Source: Acanthaster planci (Eukaryota > Echinodermata > Asteroidea > Valvatida > Acanthasteridae). From it: a stretch of DNA of 37,181 bases. The DNA is taken from NCBI RefSeq assembly GCF_001949145.1, contig NW_019091588.1:260685-297865 (forward strand). Reading direction: 5' to 3'. Below the pieces are notes generated by a model. That model did not search any database. It saw only the letters and a program-made list of their open reading frames with translations, and was not told where the DNA came from. The first letter of the stretch is position 1. Each line of letters starts with the position of its first letter. Below, one piece after another: positions 9,471 to 19,299 of the stretch. Position numbers and translations under genes: made by a program.

Positions 9471-11060
9471 TGACGTCATTGTGACGTCATCTCCCAATTT
9501 ATTATAGAATTTTGAACTTTCCCCACTTGTTTTGTAAATGTTTTGGAAAGCCGTTTTGCCACTTGGCAATCTTGCACCTTCAAAGTTCAACAGAGCAAAA
9601 CCTGGGACACCAAAATGTACTATTGTTCATATTTCAGTTTTCCCCACATGTTTTGAACATGGTTTTGAAAGCTTTTTTGAAACTTGGTAATCATTCATCT
9701 TTAAATTTGACAAAGCATAACGTCTGACACCAGAAATGTAATAAATGAATTACGTCATGATGATGTCATCAGGCATCAAATTAGTGTGTAATTCATGCAT
9801 AATCTTCATCAATCTACAAAAAATCAACCGTGACAGCTACCAGTATTTGGTTCCCGACCATTTTAACTTTAGTTTTTATCAAACCAAAAGAGTTTCCCGA
9901 AACAGCTCAGTGTTTGTCTACATACAAACACAACATCCGTCCCGTCATCATTGCTGTGCTGCTCAAAAGCCCATTTGTGCGTTTGCAACTTTGGACCTTC
10001 ATCAAACTTGTACCAATGAAGGACCCTTATGCTCAGATGGTCCTAGAATAATAACGTAATGATGACGTCATCAAGTGATTTATTATTGATTTATTACTAT
10101 TTATTTCAGCCCTTTGACTTTGTACACGATATCAAAGCAAATTTTGGTTGTTCAGCAATATTCAAATGTCATCAAAGTTGCACCAAAGAAAGACCTTCAA
10201 GCAGAGATAATACTGAATTACGCCATGATGACATAATGAAGTGATTTATTGTTGATTTTTCTCTATTTCAGCCCATTGACTTTGTACACTTTTTGAAGGC
10301 AACGTTTTGGTTGTTCAGCAATATTAACCACTTGCTGCCGGGTGCTTTGAAAAATGTAGTGCACACATACGGGTCATATTCAAGATTTTCAGTTTCCAAA
10401 ATTCTTCAGAAATTCATCATTTCATTTAACAGACGTGTAAACACAAAGGAGGGACTCTTTGGGCACTACTCTAAGTTGACAGGTGACCTTCATTGACACT
10501 CGAGTTTTTCAGCCAGGCCTGCAGCCTTGTAAAAAGAGCCCAGATTGTATGGTGTTATATAAGGCTCTTTTGTTCCCCAAACCGGGAACAGTGCACTGCT
10601 GACCTCTTTCCAATAAGGGCCAGATTAGCGTGCAGCGGTGCTGTGTGGCTCATCGCTGCGGTGCTGGAGAGCTTTTGTCCCCGGTAGTAATCCGGTCACT
10701 CTAAATGCCCCAAACTGTGGTATACGGTTTCAAAACAAGGCTGGATTATCTCCACTATTGAGAGTGAAAAAATGTAGGTAATGCCCAGCAGCCTAGTCTT
10801 TGTGCCGAGCACGGTCTTTTGTTACAAGGCCCAACTCTTTTGTCCGGTTTCAGGCTCCCCGGCTTCACGTATAAAGCCCAGGTACTCGAAAATGGATTGC
10901 CCATCTGGAAGTGATTAAAATGTCATCAAAGTTGCACCAAAGAAAGACCTCGAAGCAAAGATAATACTGAAATAATTACATCATGATGACATCAAGTGAT
11001 TTATTATTAATTTGTGATTATTTAAATATTACGTTGATGTTGGTAAAATCCTTATAAAAC
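9470..11060 (+). repeat. Repeat E array (CRE-palindrome units), forward
   Basis: Tandem-like units. Two ~125-bp copies centre on TTTCCCCAC(T/A)TGTTTTG (9520-9625 and 9640-9750). Further units carry TTTGACTTTGTACAC followed by a GGTTGTTCAGCAATATT segment (10110-10165, 10275-10326). TGACGTCA occurs at 9471, 9481 and 10064. The segment 9960-10080 matches the complement of 28590-28730. One unit is split by the MITE at 10328-10914 and resumes at 10919. Confidence 0.6.
10328..10914. mobile_element. piggyBac-like MITE (copy 2, 587 bp)
   Basis: Begins CCACTTGCTGCCGGG, ends CCATCTGGAAGTGA, with TTAA on both sides (10324-10327 and 10915-10918). An uninterrupted copy of the host repeat exists at 10152-10198, so the empty site can be inferred. 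The internal sequence is closely similar to the 6037-6629 copy in the same orientation. No transposase frame. Confidence 0.82.
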
Positions 11061-12873
11061 CAACTATGTCCTCCCACAATGTTCTGTTTGTGGCATGTGC
11101 CAGAGGAAACTTGGGTCTTCAGATCATCTTGTGTGGGTCACCCTTTCTTCTGGTTGAAACCGGATGTGGGTTTATTGTTAAAAAGTGGTAATAATCAATT
11201 TCCTTTCAATGGTGTTAGCCTTTTGGAGTATAGTATAGAATTCTTCAAATCATCATTCTGTGCATTGGTTACTTTGTGTGTGGATGCGCAATATGTACCT
11301 GTACATAGTCAGCGCATAGGGCATATACAGTTGAACACGCTTAAAATGAGCTCGAAGGGACTCTTAAAAAACTTGTCTAACGGTAAACCTCGTGTTACAT
11401 GTTTTGACACTTATCCCATTCATAGAGCGCAAGCCTGGTGTCATGTACCAGTAAGCATTGTTATATACTACGGCGATGTACATGTAATGCAGGCCTACTT
11501 GTACCGCCTTTAACTTGTTAATAAATTTGAAATCATAAATAAATATGATTCGAATAAATAAAACAATGATTTCGAATATGCCTACTTATTTGACGCAACA
11601 GCAGAGAACAGAGGTTGTAAGTGGCCGGCCACCCTGTGCACACGTGGAGTGGCCCGGCAAAGCACTAGTTGGAAACTGGTACCCGATGTCGCACGTAAGT
11701 AAAGGTATAATTAACTAGAGAACCAGTTCATATACATGTAAGGACTAGACGTCAGAGGGCGCTGAAATTGGGGAATTTCCGTTTGTTTGTAAATGGTGGG
11801 AGGGGATCTATTTTCAAGTCGGGTTCACCCTTAATTGTTCATGTTCAGCAAAGAAAAAAAACACCTGTTTCGGCCCAGACTCACTGTCATCAAATTTCTT
11901 TAATGCCGTGACATCGCAACACTTATTGTCGTCTTGAATAAAGCCCCCTCTAGCAGCACAAGGAACAGAGTCGCCAAGTCATCGTTGGCAAAACCGTAGT
12001 GCAAATTGCCGAACGGATTAGCTTTTTGGAGAACTGCTGACGCACTCCATCAGGAATTACTCACTGGGATTAAGCTTTTGAAGACGCTTTTCAATTGTAC
12101 TCTATTAAAAATGCTATGGACAATGGTTTTTGACACTGCCGGTTAGGTAAAAGTGCTTGTCTTGTCGGTGTTCTCGGCTCAGCATAGCTTGTATTAAGTA
12201 AGTTTTCTCTTTGTACATTTTGATCGTGACTGAAGAAATATGCTTGTCTTAAGCGTGATCTCGTCTCAAGCGTGCTCGTGTTAGTCATGTACTCAGGAGT
12301 ACATGACTCAGGAGTTGGAAAATGTCCTGAGAGCAGATTGCATTGTGTGCAACGCCAATAGGGACAACTGTTTGCAATGTCTAATCTGTGCTGTGTTTTG
12401 TATTGTATTTTGAATTGTACATATCTGGTTGGGTTCAAACCTTGCAGGTACCTTGAAAGGGAGGTGATTTAAACAAATATTGACCTCATGTGATGATGAA
12501 GTCATCAGGTGACTAGTCACGTGACACGAATGGCGCACAGTATAAATGACTTTATCTTCTGAAGTACACGTACATGTATTAGATTGAATCGCAATCATGG
12601 AGATCGGTAGAAAGGGAGGTTTTATAGATTAAATTTATGTCATGTGATAATGATGTCATTAGCTGAAACTTTTCCGATACCAATTCTAAAATTTACAAAT
12701 TTTTATTCTTCTTAAAAGATAAAAATCTGATTTCTCAGAATGACGCAATCTACATTCAGAATTTGTATCTTGGCATGAACAGAAAAAAAGCCCTTTTAAG
12801 CTGGTTATAGTTGAGCTCTTAAGACAAATGACACTGCATTCCATTTGGATGCTTTCCATATTTCAGAACAAAG
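11061..12873. other. No gene recognised
   Basis: An open frame at 11079-11513 (plus) has no recognisable domain. Around 12470-12530 and 12640-12660 there are GATGATGAAGTCATCA-like fragments related to repeat E. A small duplication of AGTACATGACTCAGGAGT-type sequence occurs at 12284-12316. Confidence 0.35.
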
Positions 12874-12877
12874 TTAA

Positions 12878-12920
12878 CCACTTCGGGACAGATGACAGTA
12901 AGAGCCGCCGTAAAAGTTGA
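12878..12920. mobile_element. Fragment of piggyBac-like MITE end
   Basis: TTAA (12874-12877) followed by CCACTTCGGG, matching the terminus of the TTAA-flanked MITE family. The rest does not align over any length I can see. Confidence 0.35.
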
Positions 12921-13227
12921 GATCCTCAGCCCGCTTTTAAGCTATTATTCTCGGCCCACGCTCGAGCGAACACAGTGAAAGAAGGCATACCCTGGCTGTT
13001 GTATATATGGTGATTGGCCTTTGTGTGTTGTGGTAATTGTTTAGTTTTGACATATCAAAAGAGCTATTACACATTCTCCTTAAACAACCCCATTTTAATT
13101 TGTATGCTGAATTAAAATTTGGATGTATTTTCATGTGAGCATTTTCTCATTACATTTTATGACAAACATTCCCTTTCTATTCTAGCTTTTTCAGGACAGA
13201 CCTGTTGAATCTGGTGGTGTTGATGAT

Positions 13228-13442
13228 GTAACGTGAGTCACATAATACACAAAAAGTTAACTGCATACAAAAACCCCAGGGGTTGTCAATTACAAACCTT
13301 CTCTTTCAGTGTGCAACAAACCAAATTATAACAACAATAACCCTAGGTTATCTGCCTAGGATAATATATCTGGCACTGAAAGGTAACGCGAGTCATATGT
13401 AACGCGAGTCACAGCATTTAGCGGTAGGGTAACGCAAGTCAC
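13228..13442 (+). repeat. Four GTAACGCGAGTCAC motifs
   Basis: GTAACGTGAGTCAC (13228-13241), GTAACGCGAGTCA (13383-13395), GTAACGCGAGTCAC (13399-13412) and GTAACGCAAGTCAC (13429-13442). Three of the four lie within 60 bp. No coding context. Confidence 0.65.
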
Positions 13443-14224
13443 AATATAAACTGCAGTAGTTGCAGTGCTTATTATCTTTTCATCAGTGCCAATTGTTTTC
13501 TCATCAGATGGCTGCAGATATTATTTTCATAATTCCATACACAGGTTCCTATTAGGTTTGCAAAATTCCTCATTTACATACATGTGGGCAGAAAAACAAA
13601 AGATTTGTATCTATCTGAAGTAAAGGTAAGTAAATGTAACTTTCTCACAAAAACATATCAAAAGGGGTGAAAAGTGAAGTACAAGTGCAAATAAAACTTT
13701 GCCAAAAGTGAAAGTAAATAATGAGGAAAAATGGGGCACAAATTGCTGCAATTGTAGAATTTGGACAAATGAAATGCAATTGCAATACATGTAACTAGCC
13801 AGGTTATACATAATGCAGCATACATGTATACCAGTAATTTTTTTTTCCTACTAGGGTATTTTAGGCAAATTTTTCTCTTTCTGCATTTCAAGTGTCATAC
13901 ATGTATGTGTACATGTACTAGGCTTAAAACATGCACACGTATAGTTAACAATATTACTTACTAGCACTTGGTATATATATGTACCTGAATGGCGTTTTAC
14001 ATGTACAGTAGTAAACTGGGAGCATTTTTGCATAAACCACACATAAAGTGATTTAAGAGTTGTTGACTGTTTTCCACAAACCAGCAGAAATGCCTGCATT
14101 GTCACCTTTGATAATTTGTATCCCACATTAGACATGTTTACTAGTGCCAAATAATCCAAGGAATCAACGTGACAGCTCATGAAGTGTTCAAATTTGTACT
14201 TCACATATAAAATTAAAAGGATAT

Positions 14225-14835
14225 ACATGTACAGTACATTGTGAGTGAAAGTTAACACCAAAATGGGAAAATTTTTCCACATTTTTTCTCTTCCCAGGGA
14301 ATTCCTTTAATTTCATTGTGAAAAAGTGTGCCAAAAGTGGAAAAATATTTTTGATCCTTTTCACACAAGTGGGAAAATATTTTCACAGATTTTCTCTGGT
14401 AGTGGGAAAACAATTTTGCAAGCTTTCTTCATTAAGTACATGTAGTATTTGTGCATGTACATGTAGACATCAGGAAGTTTTTGTTCTCTGTGGTTTCAAA
14501 CATGTACATCTCTGAATATGGAAAGTGGAGGAAAATCAGTCTGAGAGAAAAGTTCTTCAATTCTCAGGAATATTCAGATTACTTGAGGAAGTCACATAAA
14601 AATTTCAATGCAATATGTTTCTCAGTTTTGAGCAAAATACAATGCGACAGGCGAAATCAAAGCTGGCTATGGTGGAGGTTGGAGACAAGCACTGAACACC
14701 GAACAGCTGATTTACAGTAGATTGCCGTTATAGCGCTCTCTTACATGTCTTATAAGCATTTAAATTAACCCACTTGGATGGATGCTCAACATGTGCACCG
14801 CATATGTGCACATGTAAATGTATCCACATGTTGTC
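14225..14835 (+). repeat. Repeat C, forward copy (~0.6 kb)
   Basis: From GTACAGTACATTG through GAAAGTTAACACCAAAATGG, the AATCAAAGCTGGCTA segment (14656-14670) and ACTTGGATGGATGCTCAACA (14773-14792), this block is the reverse complement of 33210-33850 with small indels. Frames differ between the copies, so it is not treated as coding. Confidence 0.75.
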
Positions 14836-16283
14836 ATATATGTGAATTACGTTTACATGTGAAGAGTTTATATCCATTGGGTGGAATTTGAGAAAACCTC
14901 AGTTTTATTATAATGACCACAACTGACACGGGTGAGATTATTTCATTAATGATGTTTGAGGACAGGAGGTTGCTGCAACTGGACCAACACTTGGAAATCA
15001 TGCCCACTGTTTTCTGTTCAAAAACAGGAAAAATTGATAGTTTTTTGACAAAATGCTACATACCTGTGTTAACCTCCAAACGTTGAATCATCTTTGCTAA
15101 CAGTGCTGAAGTTCTTTTTGTGTTGAGCACAACAGAATGGGATTACCTTCAGCACCATGTTATTTAAATTTATCACTACTGTGATGAAAAATAAAATTAT
15201 TTTGTTAATTGATTCATATTTGGGACAAAATACGATAAATACACTGAACTTCCCTATTTCTCACTATAATAACATAAGAAATCCATGACTTTGGACTAAG
15301 TCTTGTACATTCCTTTCATTAGTTGAGTGATCAATCTGAACAGCTCAAATAGGTATTAATTAAGAACTAATAAAAGTTCTAATTGATTTTCTGTTGATGA
15401 CTTCATTAACACTTAATTGATCGAAAGATACACTTAAGTGATCAAATGCATGATATTGTATTCTTGCTCAAGTGACTGGCCAATTAGCTTCAACATTAAT
15501 CAATTCATATGCTTGTTGGTAGGCCAGTTGGTCCATTAGTGAGTGTATAGTACTTATTAATTAATCCTTAAATTCCCTCAAACATGAAATTCAATTAATT
15601 AATTTATACAACTGAATTTAGAGAATTTGCTAGTTAAAAACTTTGAACACTGAAATGTGTTTACAAACAGGCTTATTTTAACAATGGAGATTCATACTAC
15701 TGAAACTACACTCCAGTTTTAAAACCTATAAAAATCTAATACTCGCAAGATGTTTTAACATGACCTTGTCAAAAGCACTTAAAAAAATCTGTCGTCAGTT
15801 TTATGAAACTGTAACAGAAACTTTAGAAGACTTTGCGAACAGATACCTGCATTGCACACTGTCAATAAAATTGTATAATTATGGAAAGCGAACGTTTCAA
15901 ACTGGCTTTATTATTAAGCTTTAACACTGTCTTTGTCAAAACGCTGGACCCAAATTTCTAAAAACATTGAGGTCATTATTAATTCATAGTGTTAAATATT
16001 TATAGATTCATAGTGTTACAACCAATATTGTCTCATAGTGATCTCATAGTGATAGAAACATTGCTGTGATTTAACACTTCCTGTGAATTGATGGTATTGC
16101 TGGACCTGCTTTGTTTTGCACGGAAATTACTGTTCAAGGGGAACTATGTAACTGCAATTCCTAAAAAATGGTGATGACACTGAAGTTAAAATGACACTAC
16201 TTCATTGGTGGTGTTTCATTACTCTCCAAGTTTATAGTCTGACTTCATGTGGGATAAAGTACACAGGAGTAAAACCAACTGTT
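14836..16283. other. AT-rich intergenic DNA downstream of the DUF7869 gene
   Basis: Rich in TTAATTAA-like words and short CATAGTG repeats (15988-16050). On the minus strand AATAAA occurs at 15907-15912, about 370 bp after the stop codon of the DUF7869 gene. It could serve as its poly(A) signal, but this is weak evidence. Confidence 0.35.
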
Positions 16284-17573
16284 TCATTCCTCCCTGTCAT
16301 CACTGTCACCTGACGAATCACTTCTGTCAGCCAAGTTGGCAAAGGCTTGGTCATAGAAATGACGAACATTAGCTGGTGCAGCTATTGCATCTAGTAGCTT
16401 CCTGACATCGACTTTCTTGACCTCCTTCACTGCACTGGTCTTAAGGAGTTGAGGTGGGTCAAAGTCAAGCCAGATCTTCCCCCATTTCAGGACAGAATGA
16501 TAGGTGAACTCTGCATTGTACAAGGACTTCAATGCAAGCTGGCTACCATTTACCCGAACGACTTTGGCTTCACTTAATTTGGAGGATCGTTTGCTCTTGA
16601 GGAAGGATGAAGCTGTCGCTTTGTAGTCATAGCTTTGCCAATCTTGACCATAGGTGTACAAATTCCCATGCTTTCTCAGGACTTTGTAATATTCCTCTGG
16701 TACAAGCAGTGTATCCTTCTTCAGGTCCTGCCCGATCCGACCAAATGCACGGTCAGCAGGGAGGAAACTATGGCCTTGAACAGGGTAGGTGTATTCAATG
16801 TTAAGCCTTGGAAAGAGCTCATTACATATCTCAAACAGCATGGTGATGACACTCATGTTCTTGTTCTGGCCATAACAAGAATTACTGAAAAGTCTCAAAT
16901 CTTGAACCTCATTAATTCTATCCACAAGGACTGTGTTAAAACAGTGAAATAATGCTGATGCAATGATATTACTACCCTTCTTGTTCTCATGTTCACCCCA
17001 AACATACAGATGGATATCTCTGTATGCTTGCTCACTACCTCTGCCACGGTGCACGATCACCCCAAAAAGATAGAGGTAAAGTTGACGGGAGTAATAGCTC
17101 TGACCCCCAGGCATCTTTGGAAGTACCATGTTCTCCATCATGTCAAAGCAAACAGTTAAGGAGGTGCCAACATCATTTAGCTGGTCATAAAATAATCTAG
17201 CTTGTCGTCTGTGGAGCATGAACATTGCAGCTTCTCTAGGCTTTTCAGCATCAGTGATGTCAGGATCCTTCAACTTATGCTTGTGGCTAATGCAAGTGGC
17301 ACTTACATCTTTAACAGGGTGACCAAAACCAAGATTAAATTTGTAGCAGAACACGCTATAGTACAAAGAATAGCTCACTTGGGCATGGTTCTGTTCTTTG
17401 AACAGCTGATGCATACGTGCAATGCTAAGATCACTTTGGAGATTCGTTCTTCCGGGTGCTCCCCGCCGAGCATAGTGGCTGGCTCGGCATGTATAAAATG
17501 AACTGATGTGCTCAACGACTGCCTGTTTCTTCTCATCATATTCTGCAACTCTCCTTGCACCAGCTCTGGCCAT
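16284..17573 (-). CDS. DUF7869-type transposase-like protein, exon 2 body
   Basis: The longest coding frame in the window (429 codons to TGA at 16284-16286). I recognise the layout of the animal DUF7869 family, a presumed RNase H-fold domain related to transposases. It has a SFYTCRASHYARRGAPGR segment (~25-42) and a SYSLYYSVFCYKFNLGFGHP segment (~67-86) before a C-terminal catalytic-like domain. That domain carries FDMMENMVLPKMP (~143-155), YVWGEHENKKGSN (~190-202), LFSNSCYGQNKN (~228-239) and GHSFLPADRAFGRIG (~267-281). From memory of the family, N231 is usually Asp and G281 usually Glu; each is one base away (AAT from GAT, GGG from GAG). The ATG at 17573 is probably not the true start: TGA lies five codons upstream, and the spliced reading frame arrives in another phase. 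The protein is likely nuclear and may be a transposon product or a decaying domesticated copy. Confidence 0.8.
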   Translation of the reverse strand: MARAGARRVAEYDEKKQAVVEHISSFYTCRASHYARRGAPGRTNLQSDLSIARMHQLFKEQNHAQVSYSLYYSVFCYKFNLGFGHPVKDVSATCISHKHKLKDPDITDAEKPREAAMFMLHRRQARLFYDQLNDVGTSLTVCFDMMENMVLPKMPGGQSYYSRQLYLYLFGVIVHRGRGSEQAYRDIHLYVWGEHENKKGSNIIASALFHCFNTVLVDRINEVQDLRLFSNSCYGQNKNMSVITMLFEICNELFPRLNIEYTYPVQGHSFLPADRAFGRIGQDLKKDTLLVPEEYYKVLRKHGNLYTYGQDWQSYDYKATASSFLKSKRSSKLSEAKVVRVNGSQLALKSLYNAEFTYHSVLKWGKIWLDFDPPQLLKTSAVKEVKKVDVRKLLDAIAAPANVRHFYDQAFANLADRSDSSGDSDDREE

Positions 17574-17631
17574 GGCACTCCATGCTCAGCATAATACTTA
17601 AGCACTCTTGAACATCGGTCTTTAGTTATTC
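17574..17631 (-). pseudogene. 5' part of exon 2, out of frame with the main ORF
   Basis: A 3' splice site (TTTTGTGTTTCAG, last base 17632) precedes 17631. Spliced to exon 1, the frame reads G-ITKDRCSRVLKYYAEHGV and then PWPEL, which fits family sequence between exon 1 and the main ORF. It is one frame away from the GARRVAEYDEKK frame of the 429-codon ORF. A single-base loss or two-base gain between about 17550 and 17588 would explain this, so the gene is probably a pseudogene or the assembly has an error here. Confidence 0.6.
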
Positions 17632-18514
17632 CTGAAACACAAAAGATTGAAAAAAATAAAGTAAATTTGTGTTTTTATCATGCTTGTGTTAATAATAATC
17701 CCTTAAGTGTTCTACCACAAGGAAAAAGAGAAAAAAAACCCAAACCATCAAAATAATTTAGGCGTAAACAAAGCCTTACATTAGCATACCACACCACCGG
17801 CACACCCAAGGAGAGGCTCGAGTCCCCCCCCCCCTCAGGTGGTCAAAACATTTGGGGGAGAATGTCGCAAAAAATTTTTTTTTAATGAAATTATGAATAA
17901 AATGACAGGAAAAGTGCTATTTAAAGTGTATTTTAAAGGGGGCGCTTTATCTAGGGGTAAAACTTTCCCCAAAAGGGCTGATAACTAAAAAAAAAAAGAG
18001 TCCTCAAACAAATTTTGGGTCATGAGCCCCTACCCCAAACCAAATCCTCGGTGCACTAGTATACCACACTCTACTTCTACCTGACTTTAGTAGGAAGATG
18101 TTAGGGATCCACTCATCATGTGCCAGAAGTGATTTAAAAAGACCTTGAAAATTTTGATTTGGGAAAAATACTTTTCTAAATGTTCATCTTTGTTGTTATG
18201 GCATGGGAGAATCCAAAACATGCTTTTATTTAGTCAATAATTTGCAACCATGTAATACGCCTAAGCCCAGTGTCTATTAGTGAACATTAGGTAATTTTTT
18301 TGAAGCCCAAGGGTCAGTATTTCATTCCAAATAGTAAGTTTTCACCCAACTACCAACAGTTATGATGGTTATACAAAAGCAATCAAATGAAAAACAAATA
18401 CCAGGCGTTGGAGTACAGGCACGATACACAATATAGGGGTGGGTAGCCGTGTCAGTCAGGTAGAATACAAATATAAAGAATCAGTAGCACTTTAATGACT
18501 AACTATTAAAGTAA

Positions 18515-18565
18515 AACTCTGCATAAGCTTTCGTAGCTACAGCTACTTCGTTAGATGCAATGAAG
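18515..18565 (-). ncRNA. Hammerhead-like fold in Penelope tail (degenerate)
   Basis: The minus strand reads CTAACGA, A, GTAGC-TGTA-GCTAC, GAAA, GC-TTAT-GC. The layout matches a minimal hammerhead ribozyme: CUGANGA core, stem II, GAAA, very short stem III. Departures: the core G is A (CTAACGA), an extra A follows it, and the base expected to be U at the cleavage site is A. Penelope-like elements are known to carry hammerheads in their terminal repeats. I infer a decayed relative, not an active ribozyme; the chance of mere resemblance is real. Confidence 0.35.
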
Positions 18566-18626
18566 TGAACATCATATGGCAAGGCTTATATGCTGGTCAT
18601 TAGACAAAGGGTGATGAGTCACTGCT

Positions 18627-18800
18627 TTAGTGTGACAGAAAGCCACAGTCGCTGTTAAGCCCTCCATTGATGCAGTCCAGTTTATTGATGATCTTTTGTT
18701 CAGCTGCTTCTCTCAGCATTCTGTCCTTGAATGCCCTTTGTTGTAGTACTGCAACTGTTAATTGGCTAACTTAGTGGCCTGGGAGGTTGAAGTGTTCAAT
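18627..18800 (-). pseudogene. Penelope GIY-YIG endonuclease C-terminal end
   Basis: The frame opens IEHFNLPGH, meets TAA at the next codon, then continues VSQLTVAVLQQRAFKDRM, LREAAEQKIINKLDCINGGL and NSDCGFLSH before the terminal TAA (18627-18629). The HFNLPGH, E-Q-K-x-I-x-K and GLN-x-D-x-GFLSH pattern is typical of the end of the GIY-YIG domain of Penelope-like elements, which nicks target DNA. The catalytic GIY-YIG motif itself is absent (truncated). The internal stop probably replaced a Ser codon. Confidence 0.72.
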
Positions 18801-18827
18801 ACAATACACATACGCATGGTCCATTAC

Positions 18828-19047
18828 CTAGTACAGCCAAGAATGTCTTCTTGCACACACGGATCTTGTTGCAATTTTGCGTTGTCAGTGACCTGTAAGT
18901 AACAGAGACACTTCGGGCTCGTCTTCTGTCCTCCTCTCGAACTCTTTGTCTTCGTGGATGACAAATATCCAGCAGGTGTAAAAGGGCAGCATCTTGTGCA
19001 ACTTTGTCTGCCTTTGCATAAAACACGTCCACGCGTACAGCGTTGTG
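18828..19047 (-). CDS. DUF7869-type gene, upstream exon
   Basis: The frame FYAKADKVAQDAALLHLLDI, then CHPRRQRVREEDRRRARSVS, then KIRVCKKTFLAVLG matches the N-terminal region of DUF7869-type proteins (FY...AQDA.LL.L, RR.R...R..S, K(I/V)CK..FL...G). It splices in phase to exon 2. Upstream the frame closes at TAA (19048-19050), with no ATG in frame and no AG acceptor between that stop and the coding start. A possible acceptor CAAAGGCAG ends at about 19012. So the true 5' end is unresolved: an earlier exon, a lesion, or a lost start. The protein region is basic and may bind DNA (inference). Confidence 0.6.
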
Positions 19048-19299
19048 TTAAACAGTACTGAGCGCTGCCATGTTTATACACAATTGTGCACGTACGCACT
19101 GTAGAGTACACACGTACACAGGATATATCGCGAATTGCGATCTATAATAGATCTATCGCACATGTCGCGTTTTAGAACAAACGGCTGTTTCATGAATACA
19201 TTTTCCACTTTATTGCAGTTATTTTCACAGAACTAAATACACCAGTCGTCAAAACTTGCTTTGGGAAAACAAAAGAGGGCGGTATTCCCAAAAATGAAA

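Larger units (their letters stand above)
18431..18803 (-). mobile_element. Penelope-like retroelement, 5'-truncated
   Basis: Flanked by a 7-bp direct repeat ATACACA (18424-18430 and 18804-18810), a plausible target duplication. The minus strand encodes the end of a GIY-YIG endonuclease region, then a non-coding tail. That tail has a GAAGTAGCTGTAGCTACGAA segment, then GCTTATGC, and further on a TAGTTAGTCATTAAAGTGC segment and CTGACACGGCTACCC. These are the hallmarks of a 3' tail shared with vertebrate Penelope-related repeats as I remember them. The copy is 5'-truncated within the endonuclease domain, inserted co-directionally in the intron, 24 bp from the exon 1 donor. Confidence 0.72.
17632..18827 (-). 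other. GT-AG phase-1 intron of the DUF7869 gene
   Basis: The donor is G|GTAATG (exon ends 18828) and the acceptor TTTCAG|GAATAA. Splicing rebuilds a Gly codon (G+GA) and joins FLAVLG to ITKDRC in frame. The intron is 1196 bp. It holds a C-homopolymer (~17827-17836) and the Penelope-like fragment 18431-18803; the rest has no feature I recognise. Confidence 0.7.

Noticed and set aside
11079-11513. 144-codon plus-strand frame; another frame nearby shows a CSVCG...HL string like a C2H2 finger
   Set aside because: The finger lacks its second His in the right spacing and the long frame has no family resemblance. Likely chance.
13851-14282. 143-codon minus-strand frame
   Set aside because: No domain seen, and its start overlaps repeat C, whose other copy does not preserve the frame.
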